Positions 6,831-15,635 of a stretch of DNA of 37,238 nucleotides are shown one piece after another. The first letter of the stretch is position 1. Each line of letters begins with the position of its first letter. Under the pieces are notes generated by a model. That model was given only the letters and a program-made list of their open reading frames with translations. It was not told the origin of the DNA and searched no databases. This DNA comes from an uncultured Oscillospiraceae bacterium. GTDB lineage: Bacteria; Bacillota; Clostridia; Oscillospirales; Oscillospiraceae. A program made the position numbers and the translations under genes. The stretch spans positions 1 to 37,238 of the forward strand of contig CALWWB010000010.1 in the NCBI GenBank assembly GCA_944385175.1. The letters run 5' to 3'.

Positions 6831-9389
6831 TCAGTGAGCCTCTGCCCAGCTGTGGCCTATATGGGCCTCTGCTACCAGGGGGACGCTGAGGTGGGCAGCA
6901 TTTTCCATTTCCTCAGTAAGGATATCCCTCACCTGTTCCGCCTCGTCCCCGGGACACTCAACGATAAGTTCGTCATGGATCTGAAGTATGAGTCTGGCTT
7001 TGAGTCCTGCCAACTTAAGCCTTCCGTGCACATTTACCATGGCAAGCTTTATGATATCCGCTGCAGTTCCCTGTACCGGCATGTTCAAGGCTACGCGTTC
7101 GCCAAAACTGCGCATATTGAAATTGGAACTTTTTAGCTCCGGAAGGTAGCGCCTACGCCCGTAAATCGTGGAGACAAAGCCCTTTTCCCTGGCACTCTCC
7201 ACTATGCTTTTCATATAGTCCCGAACCCCGTGATACTTTTCCAGATACGCATCCATATAGGCCTTTGCCTCATTGGTGTATACCCCTATATCCTGAGCTA
7301 GGGAAAAAGCGGAGATACCGTAGACGATACCAAAGTTCACCGCTTTGGCCCGGCTTCTGAGAGTGGGTGTCACCTCTTCCACCGGTACGCCAAAGACATT
7401 AGAGGCCGTGACGGTGTGGAAGTCCTCCCCGCTGAGAAAAGCCTCCTTCATTGTCTCGTCTCCGGAGATATGGGCCAGTAACCTCAGCTCAATCTGGCTA
7501 TAGTCGGCATCCACCAGCATCATACCGGGAGCCGCCACAAACATGTTTCTGATCTGGGCCCCCAGCTTCTTCCTCACCGGGATATTCTGCAGGTTTGGCT
7601 CTGTGGAGGAAAGGCGTCCGGTGGCGGTCACAGTCATTTGGAAGCTGGTGTGTATGCGCCCATCCTCGCTGATGACCTTCAAAAGCCCCTCAGCGTAGGT
7701 GGACTTCAGCTTGGTGAGCATACGGTAATCCAGGATTTCCTTTACTATTGGGTGCTTGTCCTGTAGCTTTTCCAGCACATCCGCATTTGTACTCCAGCCG
7801 GTCTTGGTCTTTTTCCCATAGGGCAGCATCAGTTCGTCAAAGAGAACAGTACCCAGCTGCTTTGGAGAATTTATGTTGAACTCATGTCCCGCATGGGCCC
7901 ATATGCTCTCCTGAAGGGAATTTATCCCTGTGTTGAGGCTCTCGCCAAAGTCGTACAGAGCCTTCCTATCCACATAGAATCCGGACTTTTCCATTTCTGC
8001 AAGTACCTGGCACAGAGGCAGCTCTATTTTATAATAGAGCTCGTCCATTCCCAGTTCCAGCATCTTGCCGTTCAGCTTGGGGTACAGGTTGAATATAGCC
8101 TCCGAGCCCTTCAGTTCCTGCCCGGCATATCTCCCCGATATCCGCTCCAGGGCATAGTCGCTCTCTGTGGCATCCAGCAGGTAGGCCGCCAAAGCGGTGT
8201 CGAATACAAATCCCTCCGTCGGGAGATTCTCCCCCATCAGCAGGCCCATAAGATCCTTCACGTTGTGCCCAAGTTTCTTTACTTGCGGCGAAAAGAGCAG
8301 CTTAAGCAGCTTGCCATAGCTTTCCCCGCAGCGGTTCCAAGCCACCTCATATACCGCCTTCCCGTCGCAGAGTTCCAGTATGTCCAATCCGTCCAGGCAG
8401 TATACCGCCACAAATTCAGCCTCGGTCAAGGTGGCAATTAGTTTCTCAGTTTCCCCGGCTGTATCCAGCTGTATGTGTTCCATACCGTCTGAGGGCTGTA
8501 TTTCCGTTGCAGCATCCTGATTTTCCAGCCCCCACTTCTCTATGAACTTATTAAAGCCCAGGCGCTTGAATATGCCGTAAAGACCGGGGGTATAATTTTT
8601 GTCCCAGATATTGTCCTCCGGCTTGAATTCCAAGGGTACGTCCCTGACAATGGTTGCCAGCCAGTAAGATTTTTCGGCGCTCTCCCTTCCCTGGGCCAGC
8701 TTTTTCCTGACGCTGTCTTTAATATCCAGGTTATCCAGAGCCTTGTAGATATTTTCAATCGTTCCATAGCTCTGTACCAGGCCCATGGCAGTCTTTTCCC
8801 CAACGCCGGGGACGCCGGGTATGTTGTCGGAGCTATCCCCCATCAGCGCTTTCAGGTCAACCATCAGTCCCGGCTCAAAACCGTACTCCTCCCGAAATCG
8901 TTGGGGAGTATAAAGTATGGTTTCGGTCTGGCCCATGCGGGTCTTCACGTTGCAGACGCTGGTCTTGTCGCTTATGAGCTGCAGGCTGTCCTTATCACCG
9001 GTGACGATGACACAGTCCCAGCCTCTGCTTTCACATATTGCCGAAGCAGTGCCCAAAATGTCGTCGGCTTCATAGCCTTCCAACTCATAGCGGCAGATAC
9101 CCATGGCATCCAGCACTTCCTTCAGGACCGGCAGCTGAGCTGCCAGCTCTTCCGGCATGGCTTTGCGCTGGGCCTTATAAGCCTCATACTCTTTGTGTCG
9201 GAAGGTCGGGGCTTTGAGGTCAAAGCTTACGCACACAGCCTCCGGGCGCTGCTCTTCCAGCAGCCGCTGCAAGATCGCCAGAAAGCCGTAAACTGCATTG
9301 GTAGGCGTACCGTCCGGAGCGTTCAGTGGACGTACACCGTAGAATGCCCGGTTGACTATGCTGTTGCCGTCCAGTATCATCAGCTTCAT
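6831..9389 (-). CDS. polA: DNA polymerase I
   Basis: This is an 852-residue family A DNA polymerase that fills gaps after excision repair and removes RNA primers. The N-terminal 5'-nuclease domain is complete (MKLMILDGNSIVNRAFYG and the metal-binding acidic patches VTGDKDSLQL and KALMGDSSDNIPGVPGVGEK). The middle 3'-5' exonuclease-like domain lacks the DxE motif where Escherichia coli Pol I has it (here about FVAVYCLDGLD), so proofreading is probably absent, as in many Firmicutes and Thermus enzymes. Polymerase motifs are intact: motif A DADYSQIELRLLAHISGD, motif B RAKAVNFGIVYGISAFSLA and motif C LQIHDELIVE. It begins 12 bp after the uvrB stop and is followed after 1 bp by rimI, so it belongs to the uvrB operon. 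Confidence 0.98.
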   Translation of the reverse strand: MKLMILDGNSIVNRAFYGVRPLNAPDGTPTNAVYGFLAILQRLLEEQRPEAVCVSFDLKAPTFRHKEYEAYKAQRKAMPEELAAQLPVLKEVLDAMGICRYELEGYEADDILGTASAICESRGWDCVIVTGDKDSLQLISDKTSVCNVKTRMGQTETILYTPQRFREEYGFEPGLMVDLKALMGDSSDNIPGVPGVGEKTAMGLVQSYGTIENIYKALDNLDIKDSVRKKLAQGRESAEKSYWLATIVRDVPLEFKPEDNIWDKNYTPGLYGIFKRLGFNKFIEKWGLENQDAATEIQPSDGMEHIQLDTAGETEKLIATLTEAEFVAVYCLDGLDILELCDGKAVYEVAWNRCGESYGKLLKLLFSPQVKKLGHNVKDLMGLLMGENLPTEGFVFDTALAAYLLDATESDYALERISGRYAGQELKGSEAIFNLYPKLNGKMLELGMDELYYKIELPLCQVLAEMEKSGFYVDRKALYDFGESLNTGINSLQESIWAHAGHEFNINSPKQLGTVLFDELMLPYGKKTKTGWSTNADVLEKLQDKHPIVKEILDYRMLTKLKSTYAEGLLKVISEDGRIHTSFQMTVTATGRLSSTEPNLQNIPVRKKLGAQIRNMFVAAPGMMLVDADYSQIELRLLAHISGDETMKEAFLSGEDFHTVTASNVFGVPVEEVTPTLRSRAKAVNFGIVYGISAFSLAQDIGVYTNEAKAYMDAYLEKYHGVRDYMKSIVESAREKGFVSTIYGRRRYLPELKSSNFNMRSFGERVALNMPVQGTAADIIKLAMVNVHGRLKLAGLKARLILQIHDELIVECPGDEAEQVRDILTEEMENAAHLSVPLVAEAHIGHSWAEAH

Positions 9390-9401
9390 TTGCCTTTAAC
9401 C

Positions 9402-11372
9402 TCACTTCTCTCCCCGCAGGCGGATGATCTCATCCCTCAATTCTGCGGCAATTTCGTATTCCAGCATCTTTGCAGCCTTGTGCATCTTGTCCTCCAGGCT
9501 GGCTATCAGCTCTCTCCGCTCCCGCTCGGTGAGCTTGGTGCCGTCGCTGCGGCGCAGGGGCTTGGTGTCGGTAGAGATCTCTATGAGTTCCCTGACACTC
9601 TTGACAATGGTCTTTGGTACAATTCCGTGGGCCTGATTGTAGGCCATCTGCTTTTCCCGCCGCCTTGCAGTCTCGTTTATGCAGGCGCGCATGGAGGGCG
9701 TCACCGTGTCGGCGTACATTATTACCTGGCTCTCGGCGTTCCTGGCCGCCCTGCCCACAGTTTGGATAAGGCTGGTTTCACTGCGCAGGAAGCCCTCTTT
9801 GTCCGCATCCAGTATGGCAACCAGACCTACCTCCGGTATATCCAGGCCCTCACGCAGAAGGTTTATGCCCACCAGCACGTCGAATTCTCCCAAGCGCAGA
9901 TCCCGAATGATCTCCATCCGCTCTATTGTGCCGATATCGTGATGCATATAGCGGCAGCGTATGCCGGAGTTTGAAAGATAGTCGGTGAGATCCTCCGCCA
10001 TTTTCTTTGTAAGCGTAGTCACAAGGCTGCGCTGGCCTTTTGAGATCCTGGCATTTATCTCTCCGATAAGGTCGTCTATCTGTCCCTCCACCGGCCGGAC
10101 GCTTATCTCCGGGTCCAAAAGCCCTGTAGGCCGGATTATCTGCTCTACAATCTGCCCTGCCCGTTCCTTTTCATAGTCTCCCGGAGTGGCGGAAACATAC
10201 ATCCTCTGGTGTATCCTCTGGGTAAATTCCTCGAATTTCAGCGGTCTGTTATCAAAGGCCGAGGGCAGACGGAAGCCATAGTTTACTAGGGACTCCTTCC
10301 GGACCCTGTCACCCCGGTACATAGCCCGCACCTGTGGCAGGGTCACATGGCTCTCATCCACAAAGAGCAGAAAATCCTTTGGAAAATAGTCCAAAAGAGT
10401 CATAGGTGGACTGCCCGGTTCTCTGTCAGATATTACCCTGGAGTAGTTTTCTATTCCCGTGCAATAGCCCAGTTCCTGCATCATTTCAATATCGTAGTCT
10501 GTACGCTGTTTTATGCGTTGGGCCTCTATAAGCCGGTTCTGTGCCTGGAAATATTCTACCCGCTCATCACATTCCTTTCGGATACGTTCTATTGCCGCGG
10601 CCATTTTTTCTTTGGTGGTCACATAGTGGCTGGCAGGATAAATGGCGGCGTGGCTGAGATAGCGGGTAGGTTCCCCGGTCACCACGTTTATCTCGCTTAT
10701 CCTGTCTATCTCATCGCCGAAAAATTCCACTCTGATTGCCTTATCGTTGGAGTAGGCAGGAAATATCTCTACCGTATCTCCTCGGACGCGGAACATATTC
10801 CGTTCAAAGGCAATATCGTTTCTCTCGTAGCGGATCTCCAGCAGCTTTCTCAGCAGTTGGTCAAAGTCACGTGTCTGCCCCTGCCGGAGTGAAATCACCA
10901 TGTTGGCATAATCTATCGGGTCGCCCAAACCGTAAATACATGAAACAGATGCCACCACAATAACGTCTCTACGTTCAAAGAGGCTGGAAGTTGCGCTGTG
11001 GCGCAGGCGCTCTATCTCGTCGTTTATTGAACAGTCTTTTTCTATAAAGGTGTCGGTATGGGGTATATAGGCTTCGGGTTGATAATAGTCGTAGTAGGAT
11101 ACGAAATACTCCACCGCATTTTCAGGGAAAAATTCTCTGAACTCACTGCATAGCTGAGCGGCCAGAGTCTTGTTGTGGGCCAGCACAAGGGTGGGCCTGT
11201 TCAGCCTGGCAATGACGTTTGCCATAGTAAAGGTCTTTCCTGAGCCGGTAACGCCCAACAATACCTGCTCGTCAATGCCGTTTTCTATCCCGGCAACCAA
11301 TGCGTCTATTGCCTCCGGCTGATCTCCGGTGGGCTGATATTGCGAAACCAATTTAAAAGTATCCATAAACAT
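9402..11372 (-). CDS. uvrB: UvrB, excinuclease ABC subunit B
   Basis: UvrB is the damage-verifying helicase-like subunit handed over by UvrA; it recruits UvrC. The 656-residue length is normal. Visible motifs: Walker [11 protein letters not shown] near residue 40, the beta-hairpin [15 protein letters not shown] near 92-107, the DESH box ([15 protein letters not shown]), the helicase motif [24 protein letters not shown], and a C-terminal UVR domain ([25 protein letters not shown]). The ATG at 11370-11372 follows GGGAGA. It heads a minus-strand run with polA, rimI, tsaD and radC, driven by the promoter at 11423-11451 and divergent from moxR. No LexA box (GAAC-N4-GTTC) was visible in the 180-bp divergent region. 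Confidence 0.98.
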   Translation of the reverse strand: MFMDTFKLVSQYQPTGDQPEAIDALVAGIENGIDEQVLLGVTGSGKTFTMANVIARLNRPTLVLAHNKTLAAQLCSEFREFFPENAVEYFVSYYDYYQPEAYIPHTDTFIEKDCSINDEIERLRHSATSSLFERRDVIVVASVSCIYGLGDPIDYANMVISLRQGQTRDFDQLLRKLLEIRYERNDIAFERNMFRVRGDTVEIFPAYSNDKAIRVEFFGDEIDRISEINVVTGEPTRYLSHAAIYPASHYVTTKEKMAAAIERIRKECDERVEYFQAQNRLIEAQRIKQRTDYDIEMMQELGYCTGIENYSRVISDREPGSPPMTLLDYFPKDFLLFVDESHVTLPQVRAMYRGDRVRKESLVNYGFRLPSAFDNRPLKFEEFTQRIHQRMYVSATPGDYEKERAGQIVEQIIRPTGLLDPEISVRPVEGQIDDLIGEINARISKGQRSLVTTLTKKMAEDLTDYLSNSGIRCRYMHHDIGTIERMEIIRDLRLGEFDVLVGINLLREGLDIPEVGLVAILDADKEGFLRSETSLIQTVGRAARNAESQVIMYADTVTPSMRACINETARRREKQMAYNQAHGIVPKTIVKSVRELIEISTDTKPLRRSDGTKLTERERRELIASLEDKMHKAAKMLEYEIAAELRDEIIRLRGEK

Positions 11373-11422
11373 CTCCCTAAAGCAGCAGAAAAACTTCTAA
11401 GCATATTCCCCATTGAAAGATT

Positions 11423-11451
11423 ATTATACCACGCCTTCTTCTTTATCACAA
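11423..11451 (-). promoter_or_regulatory. Promoter of uvrB-polA-rimI-tsaD-radC
   Basis: On the minus strand, -35 TTGTGA (11446-11451), a 17-bp spacer and -10 TATAAT (11423-11428) lie about 50 bp upstream of the uvrB start. Confidence 0.65.
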
Positions 11452-11494
11452 GACAAAGCACACACCCTCAAGTATTTATTAAGGAATTAGCCGC

Positions 11495-11523
11495 TTGAAG
11501 CTGCACAGCGGCCATGATATAAT
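11495..11523 (+). promoter_or_regulatory. Promoter of the moxR operon
   Basis: On the plus strand, -35 TTGAAG (11495-11500), a 17-bp spacer and -10 TATAAT (11518-11523) lie 29 bp from the moxR start codon. It is back to back with the uvrB promoter, with 43 bp between the two -35 boxes. Confidence 0.75.
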
Positions 11524-11552
11524 CAAAACAATTAAGAAAAGCGGAGAGTAAT

Positions 11553-12497
11553 ATGAAAACCATCAATTCCATAGGCAGTGCAAAACAGATAGTTTATGAA
11601 GTGAGCAAAGTCATTGTAGGCAAGGACGAGGTAATAATCAAAATGCTTTTGGCAATCCTTGCCAGGGGCCATATACTCATGGAGGATATACCCGGCGTCG
11701 GCAAGACCACAATGGCCGTAGCCTTTTCCCGGGCCTTGGGGCTGGACTATAACCGAGTGCAGTTTACCCCCGATGTACTGCCGTCGGACATCACCGGTTA
11801 CTCCATCTATGACAAAAACACCGGAAAGATGAACTACCAGCGTGGCGCTATTTTGTGCAACCTCTTTTTGGCCGATGAGCTGAACCGGGCCACCAGCCGC
11901 ACTCAGTCCGCCCTTTTGCAGGCCATGGAGGAGGGTGAAGTAACCGTGGACAATGTCACCTATCCCGTGCCCCGGCCCTTCATGGTCATAGCCACCCAAA
12001 ATCCCATCGGCGCCAAGGGCACTCAAATGCTGCCGGACTCCCAGCTGGACAGGTTCATGATACGCCTGACCATGGGCTACCCGGACCCTGAAGCTGAGGC
12101 GGAGATGATTCGCCGCAAGCAGCAGGGCATAAGTCTTGAGCAGGTGCAGCAGGTGGTCAGCCGTGAGGAGCTTATGGGTCTCTGCGCTGAGGCCGAACAT
12201 GTATATATAAAAGACAGTCTGATCGATTACATCGTAAAGCTGTGTACCGTGACCAGGGGAGATTCCCGTATACTTCAGGGAGCCAGCCCACGGGCGGCCA
12301 TATCCCTCACTTCTCTGTCAAAGGCAGCCGCCTGGATTCAGGGACGGGACTATGTTGTACCGTCGGATATACGTTTTGTCTTTGCCGATGCCATCCAGCA
12401 CCGGCTCATGTGGGCCAGCGACAATTTGTCCTATCGCCGCCAACGTTCCGTTGTGGACGAGCTGTTTGCCTCGGTGAGGGCACCGGAACTGCGATAA
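11553..12497 (+). CDS. MoxR-family AAA+ ATPase
   Basis: This 314-residue AAA+ ATPase belongs to the MoxR family, thought to act as chaperones that insert metals or assemble partner proteins. Motifs: Walker A GVGKTTMAVAFSRALGLD near residue 50, the Walker B/sensor region LFLADELNRATSRTQSALLQ near 109, sensor 1 ATQNPIGAKG near 148 with the LDRFMIRL arginine-finger segment after it, and a C-terminal lid with GASPRAAISL. The ATG at 11553 has a GGAGAG site 5 bases upstream. It is followed after 2 bp by a DUF58 gene and then a transglutaminase-like membrane protein. This gene trio is widely conserved; MoxR and DUF58 proteins are thought to work together, but the process served here is unknown. Confidence 0.95.
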   Translation: MKTINSIGSAKQIVYEVSKVIVGKDEVIIKMLLAILARGHILMEDIPGVGKTTMAVAFSRALGLDYNRVQFTPDVLPSDITGYSIYDKNTGKMNYQRGAILCNLFLADELNRATSRTQSALLQAMEEGEVTVDNVTYPVPRPFMVIATQNPIGAKGTQMLPDSQLDRFMIRLTMGYPDPEAEAEMIRRKQQGISLEQVQQVVSREELMGLCAEAEHVYIKDSLIDYIVKLCTVTRGDSRILQGASPRAAISLTSLSKAAAWIQGRDYVVPSDIRFVFADAIQHRLMWASDNLSYRRQRSVVDELFASVRAPELR

Positions 12498-12499
12498 TC

Positions 12500-13438
12500 A
12501 TGCTGACTTTAAATTGCCTGTTATACCTTTTCGCCTGTGCCCTGGCTTATCTGTTCAGCCTGACCTATGTGGGCTGGTATGGTGCCTATCTCCTATGGGC
12601 GGTCATTGTGCTGCCACCGGTGCTGACTCTGCTGAGCCTGCCGGCTATGGCCTCCCTGCGTATAAGCTGCTGGATACCTGAGCGGATAAACACAGGCGAC
12701 AAGGCGGAAATCAAAATCAAGTTCTCTAACCGTCGCCTTCTTCCCGTTCGCACTTGCAGTTTTACAATCAATGTTGTTAACCTCTTTACCGGAGAAAGCT
12801 ACAGTTTCCCCATGCGCTACGGTTTGCTGGATGACGGAGTAAGTCTGCTCAGCCTGCCAAGCTCATCCAGCGGAACTCTGCTGTGCTCCCTGGAGGACGA
12901 GCAGCTATCCAGCTACTTTGGGCTCATTCGTCTTCGTCCGAAACGCCAGTGGCAGGCCAAATGCACCGTCATGCCGAAGCCCATTGCTCCGGAGAACATG
13001 GCAAGCCTGGAATCTCTGCCTCCGGTAAGCCAGAATTTTCGTCCGAAGCCCGGGGGCGGATACTCCGAGGAGCACGAGCTGCGCCAGTACCACCCCGGCG
13101 ACAATATCAATTCCATTCACTGGAAGCTCAGTTCCAAGACTGACGAGCTGATTGTACGTGAGCCGATGGAGCCTGTCGAAAGCAGCACCACCGTGCTGCT
13201 GCACACCACAAGTGAAATCGATCTGTCCCATCTGTATTGGCTTTCTCTGCGGCTTTGCAGTTGGAACATCGAACATGTCATACGCTTCGGCAGTGCCTAT
13301 GCTCAAGTGAGCAACGAGACCGATTGCCGCCGGGCAATGTGCCAGCTTCTTTCCCTGCCCAGAGCCAAATGTCCGCCTATGAACGTCGGCAGCGGCCGTA
13401 TTTTTGAGGTGGAAAACGGGGAGGTGCACTGGCATTGA
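12500..13438 (+). CDS. DUF58-domain membrane-anchored protein
   Basis: This 312-residue protein has two predicted membrane helices at residues about 3-22 and 28-50, then a beta-rich part and the DUF58 domain. The domain's signature LRQYHPGDNINSIHWK is near residue 193 and is followed by KTDELIVREPMEP. DUF58 proteins have a von Willebrand A-like fold and occur next to MoxR ATPases. The ATG at 12500 is chosen because it lies 2 bp after the moxR stop and begins the hydrophobic segment; the frame stays open upstream to 12242, but that part overlaps moxR and is not plausible protein. Its stop overlaps the start of the next gene by 3 bases (TTGA overlap). Inferred role: partner of MoxR, linking it to a membrane or envelope process. 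Confidence 0.92.
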   Translation: MLTLNCLLYLFACALAYLFSLTYVGWYGAYLLWAVIVLPPVLTLLSLPAMASLRISCWIPERINTGDKAEIKIKFSNRRLLPVRTCSFTINVVNLFTGESYSFPMRYGLLDDGVSLLSLPSSSSGTLLCSLEDEQLSSYFGLIRLRPKRQWQAKCTVMPKPIAPENMASLESLPPVSQNFRPKPGGGYSEEHELRQYHPGDNINSIHWKLSSKTDELIVREPMEPVESSTTVLLHTTSEIDLSHLYWLSLRLCSWNIEHVIRFGSAYAQVSNETDCRRAMCQLLSLPRAKCPPMNVGSGRIFEVENGEVHWH

Positions 13439-15594
13439 ATAAATTGCTCAACCGTTTGTCTACCCTCATGCTGATGCTCATGTCGGTGATACCCATGGTT
13501 CACCTGTTAATGTACAGCTTTTCCCTTACAGCCGATGAACGTCTGCCCATTTTCCTCATTGTGGCCGTGCTGTTCTGCTGGCTTATGTTCAGCTTTTGGC
13601 GGTTTACACTTCCGGGCATACTAATATGTATTGTCCTTATAATTATTTTTTATCAGGGTCGCAACGAAATTTTGACCATGCAATTTAAGGACATGGCCGA
13701 TAAAATGGTCATAACATACTATAACCGTTTTGTCGCCTCCGGATATAGTTTTTCTTCAACGGATATCACACATACTGAAGCTATATTTTTTGTGGGCTTC
13801 ATCCTCTCGGCGCTCATGGGCATTACCTTGAATTCCCAGGAAGACCGGGTCTTTTTACCTTTGCTCATAAGCCTGCCCATAATATTTGTCTCCCTGCTGG
13901 TTTACGGTCTAATGCCTGCCTGGGTAATGCTTTGTCTGAGCGCCTTTGTATTCCTGCTTCTTGCCACCGGACGTATAAACCATCCTGACGGAAACACCGG
14001 TAAGAGCTTTCTCCTGCTGGTACTGCCGGTAGCAATGGTGCTGGGCCTTCTTCTACTCTTTAAAAATCCGGACAATTATGATTATGAACAGCAAAAACTC
14101 AGCTTGGTGGAACTGGCCCAGAATTTCACTCAGGAGCTAACCGCATCACTAAGAGAGAGCGGTGATTCAAGCTTAGTAAACGTTGGTTTACCTGGCTCTT
14201 CAACTCAGTCTTTGACTCAGGATGAACAAAGTTACCAGTGGAGCATAAGCGGCGATACCTTGGATATAACCAGTATGCCCGATTCCTCCTCCCTGCAGCA
14301 GATTTTGATGTATGCCACCTCCGGTAGCAGCGGACATTTTTATTTGCGCGGCAACTCCTACGGAGCCTATACCGGCACCGGCTGGTCCACGGCCCCAGAA
14401 TATCCCGGCAGCAGCGTGCCGGCATTTTCCGCCCTTGCTGTAGCAGCTTCAGGCTTGTCCCAAGAAGCTGAGATGTATATAAGTCCCGTCGCACTTGACG
14501 GCTCAAAGTTATACGTTCCCTATTATTGCACCAGAGAGTATGATAAAGAATCATATATAAGCGGCAGTGGAGGGGACTATTCCCTGTCGTTTATGAGCTA
14601 TACCTCTTCTTTCAGTACACTGGAACTACCCCAGGAATTGAAAGAACAGGAACTATCTTATCGGCAATATGTATACAGCAATTATTTGGAACTGCCCCAG
14701 GATACCAGAAGCGCCCTGCTGGAAATCGCCGAGCAGAATTCTCTCAGCGGTACCGATGTGTATCAAAGCATCGCTCAGGTCGCAGAATACGTGAGGACGC
14801 GCTGCCCCTATAATATAAACACTCAGGCTTATCCCTCCGATGACTATGCTGTTTATCTGCTCACTCAGGCCGGTGAAGGTTATTGCGTGCATTTTGCCAC
14901 AGCAGCGGCGGCTATGTATCGAGCATTAGGTATTCCTGCCCGCATGGTCACAGGACTTGCCGTTGACGTTCAGGCCGGTGTACGGGAGGAGATATTGGGA
15001 GAAAATTCCCATGCCTGGGTTGAAGTATATGTGGATTCTCTGGGTTGGCTTCCGGTGGAAGTCACTCCTGGCGCCTATGAGGGTCCGGCTCTTGGCGGCT
15101 TGGAAGAGGAGCCTCAGGACAGCCTAGCTCCTCAGCCCACTCCTCAGGCTTCTGATCTATCTCAGGATGAGAGTTCGGTAAACGACCGTTCACCCGAAAC
15201 CCAGAATGGCAGTGAAACGAATGAAAGCAGCGCTGATGAGCCTTGGAGTCCTAGCCTCAGTTTTATTATCTTTATTTTTCTTCTTCTGGCGCTTCTTATT
15301 TTCTTATCACGTTATTGGATAAAAATTAAGCTTTGGCGCCGTCGATTATCTCAGAACAAGAACAAAGCCGCTATTTCTGCCTGGCGCTGCGCTTCCCGCA
15401 TTTGCAATTACGGTGCCGAAATGCCTGAAGAAATCAGCTCAGCTGCCCAGCGGGCTTTCTTTGGCAGAGGGCTTAATGATAATAAGCAGCTGGAGGACAG
15501 TCTCACACAACTGGAACATCTCAGAGAAAGCACATACAAGTCTCTTCCCTGGTATAAAAAGCTGAAGTTCAGGTTCTTTGACGGATTGAAATAA
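13435..15594 (+). CDS. Transglutaminase-like membrane protein (TgpA/DUF3488 type)
   Basis: This 719-residue protein has a membrane N-terminus with about six helices (residues about 10-215), a large outside part, the transglutaminase/protease-like core, one more helix at about 608-630 and a cytoplasmic DUF4129-like tail. Core motifs: GEGYCVHFATAAAAMYRALG with the catalytic Cys at about 484, and NSHAWVEVYV with the catalytic His at about 526. The third triad position is GWLPVEVTPG, with Glu542 where many family members have Asp. The start is a TTG at 13435, overlapping the previous stop by four bases (TTGA) and preceded by GGGGAGG at 13418-13424. The linker (about 560-600) is rich in Ser, Glu and Pro. 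It completes the MoxR-DUF58-TgpA set. The stop codon sits inside the stem of the terminator. The reaction (peptide crosslinking, cleavage or amide hydrolysis) is unknown. Confidence 0.9.
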   Translation: MNKLLNRLSTLMLMLMSVIPMVHLLMYSFSLTADERLPIFLIVAVLFCWLMFSFWRFTLPGILICIVLIIIFYQGRNEILTMQFKDMADKMVITYYNRFVASGYSFSSTDITHTEAIFFVGFILSALMGITLNSQEDRVFLPLLISLPIIFVSLLVYGLMPAWVMLCLSAFVFLLLATGRINHPDGNTGKSFLLLVLPVAMVLGLLLLFKNPDNYDYEQQKLSLVELAQNFTQELTASLRESGDSSLVNVGLPGSSTQSLTQDEQSYQWSISGDTLDITSMPDSSSLQQILMYATSGSSGHFYLRGNSYGAYTGTGWSTAPEYPGSSVPAFSALAVAASGLSQEAEMYISPVALDGSKLYVPYYCTREYDKESYISGSGGDYSLSFMSYTSSFSTLELPQELKEQELSYRQYVYSNYLELPQDTRSALLEIAEQNSLSGTDVYQSIAQVAEYVRTRCPYNINTQAYPSDDYAVYLLTQAGEGYCVHFATAAAAMYRALGIPARMVTGLAVDVQAGVREEILGENSHAWVEVYVDSLGWLPVEVTPGAYEGPALGGLEEEPQDSLAPQPTPQASDLSQDESSVNDRSPETQNGSETNESSADEPWSPSLSFIIFIFLLLALLIFLSRYWIKIKLWRRRLSQNKNKAAISAWRCASRICNYGAEMPEEISSAAQRAFFGRGLNDNKQLEDSLTQLEHLRESTYKSLPWYKKLKFRFFDGLK

Positions 15595-15634
15595 CTGAAA
15601 GGGAGGGACGTGCCCTCCCTTTCAGTTATTGAAT
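15590..15634. terminator. Bidirectional terminator, 18-bp perfect hairpin
   Basis: AATAACTGAAAGGGAGGG (15590-15607) pairs perfectly with 15613-15630 around a 5-nt loop. T-rich sequence follows on the plus side and TTTCAATCC-like sequence on the minus side. It separates two convergent genes, and the stop codon of the plus-strand gene lies in the left arm. Confidence 0.8.
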
Positions 15635-15635
15635 T

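Noticed and set aside
8901..9974. 357-codon plus-strand frame across the polA-uvrB junction
   Set aside because: It lies antisense to two secure genes and its product has no family features.
11373..11552. LexA/SOS box controlling uvrB
   Set aside because: No GAAC-N4-GTTC or close variant is visible in the divergent region.
12242..12499. Longer N-terminus for the DUF58 protein
   Set aside because: It overlaps moxR in another frame; the ATG at 12500 starts the hydrophobic helix right after the moxR stop.
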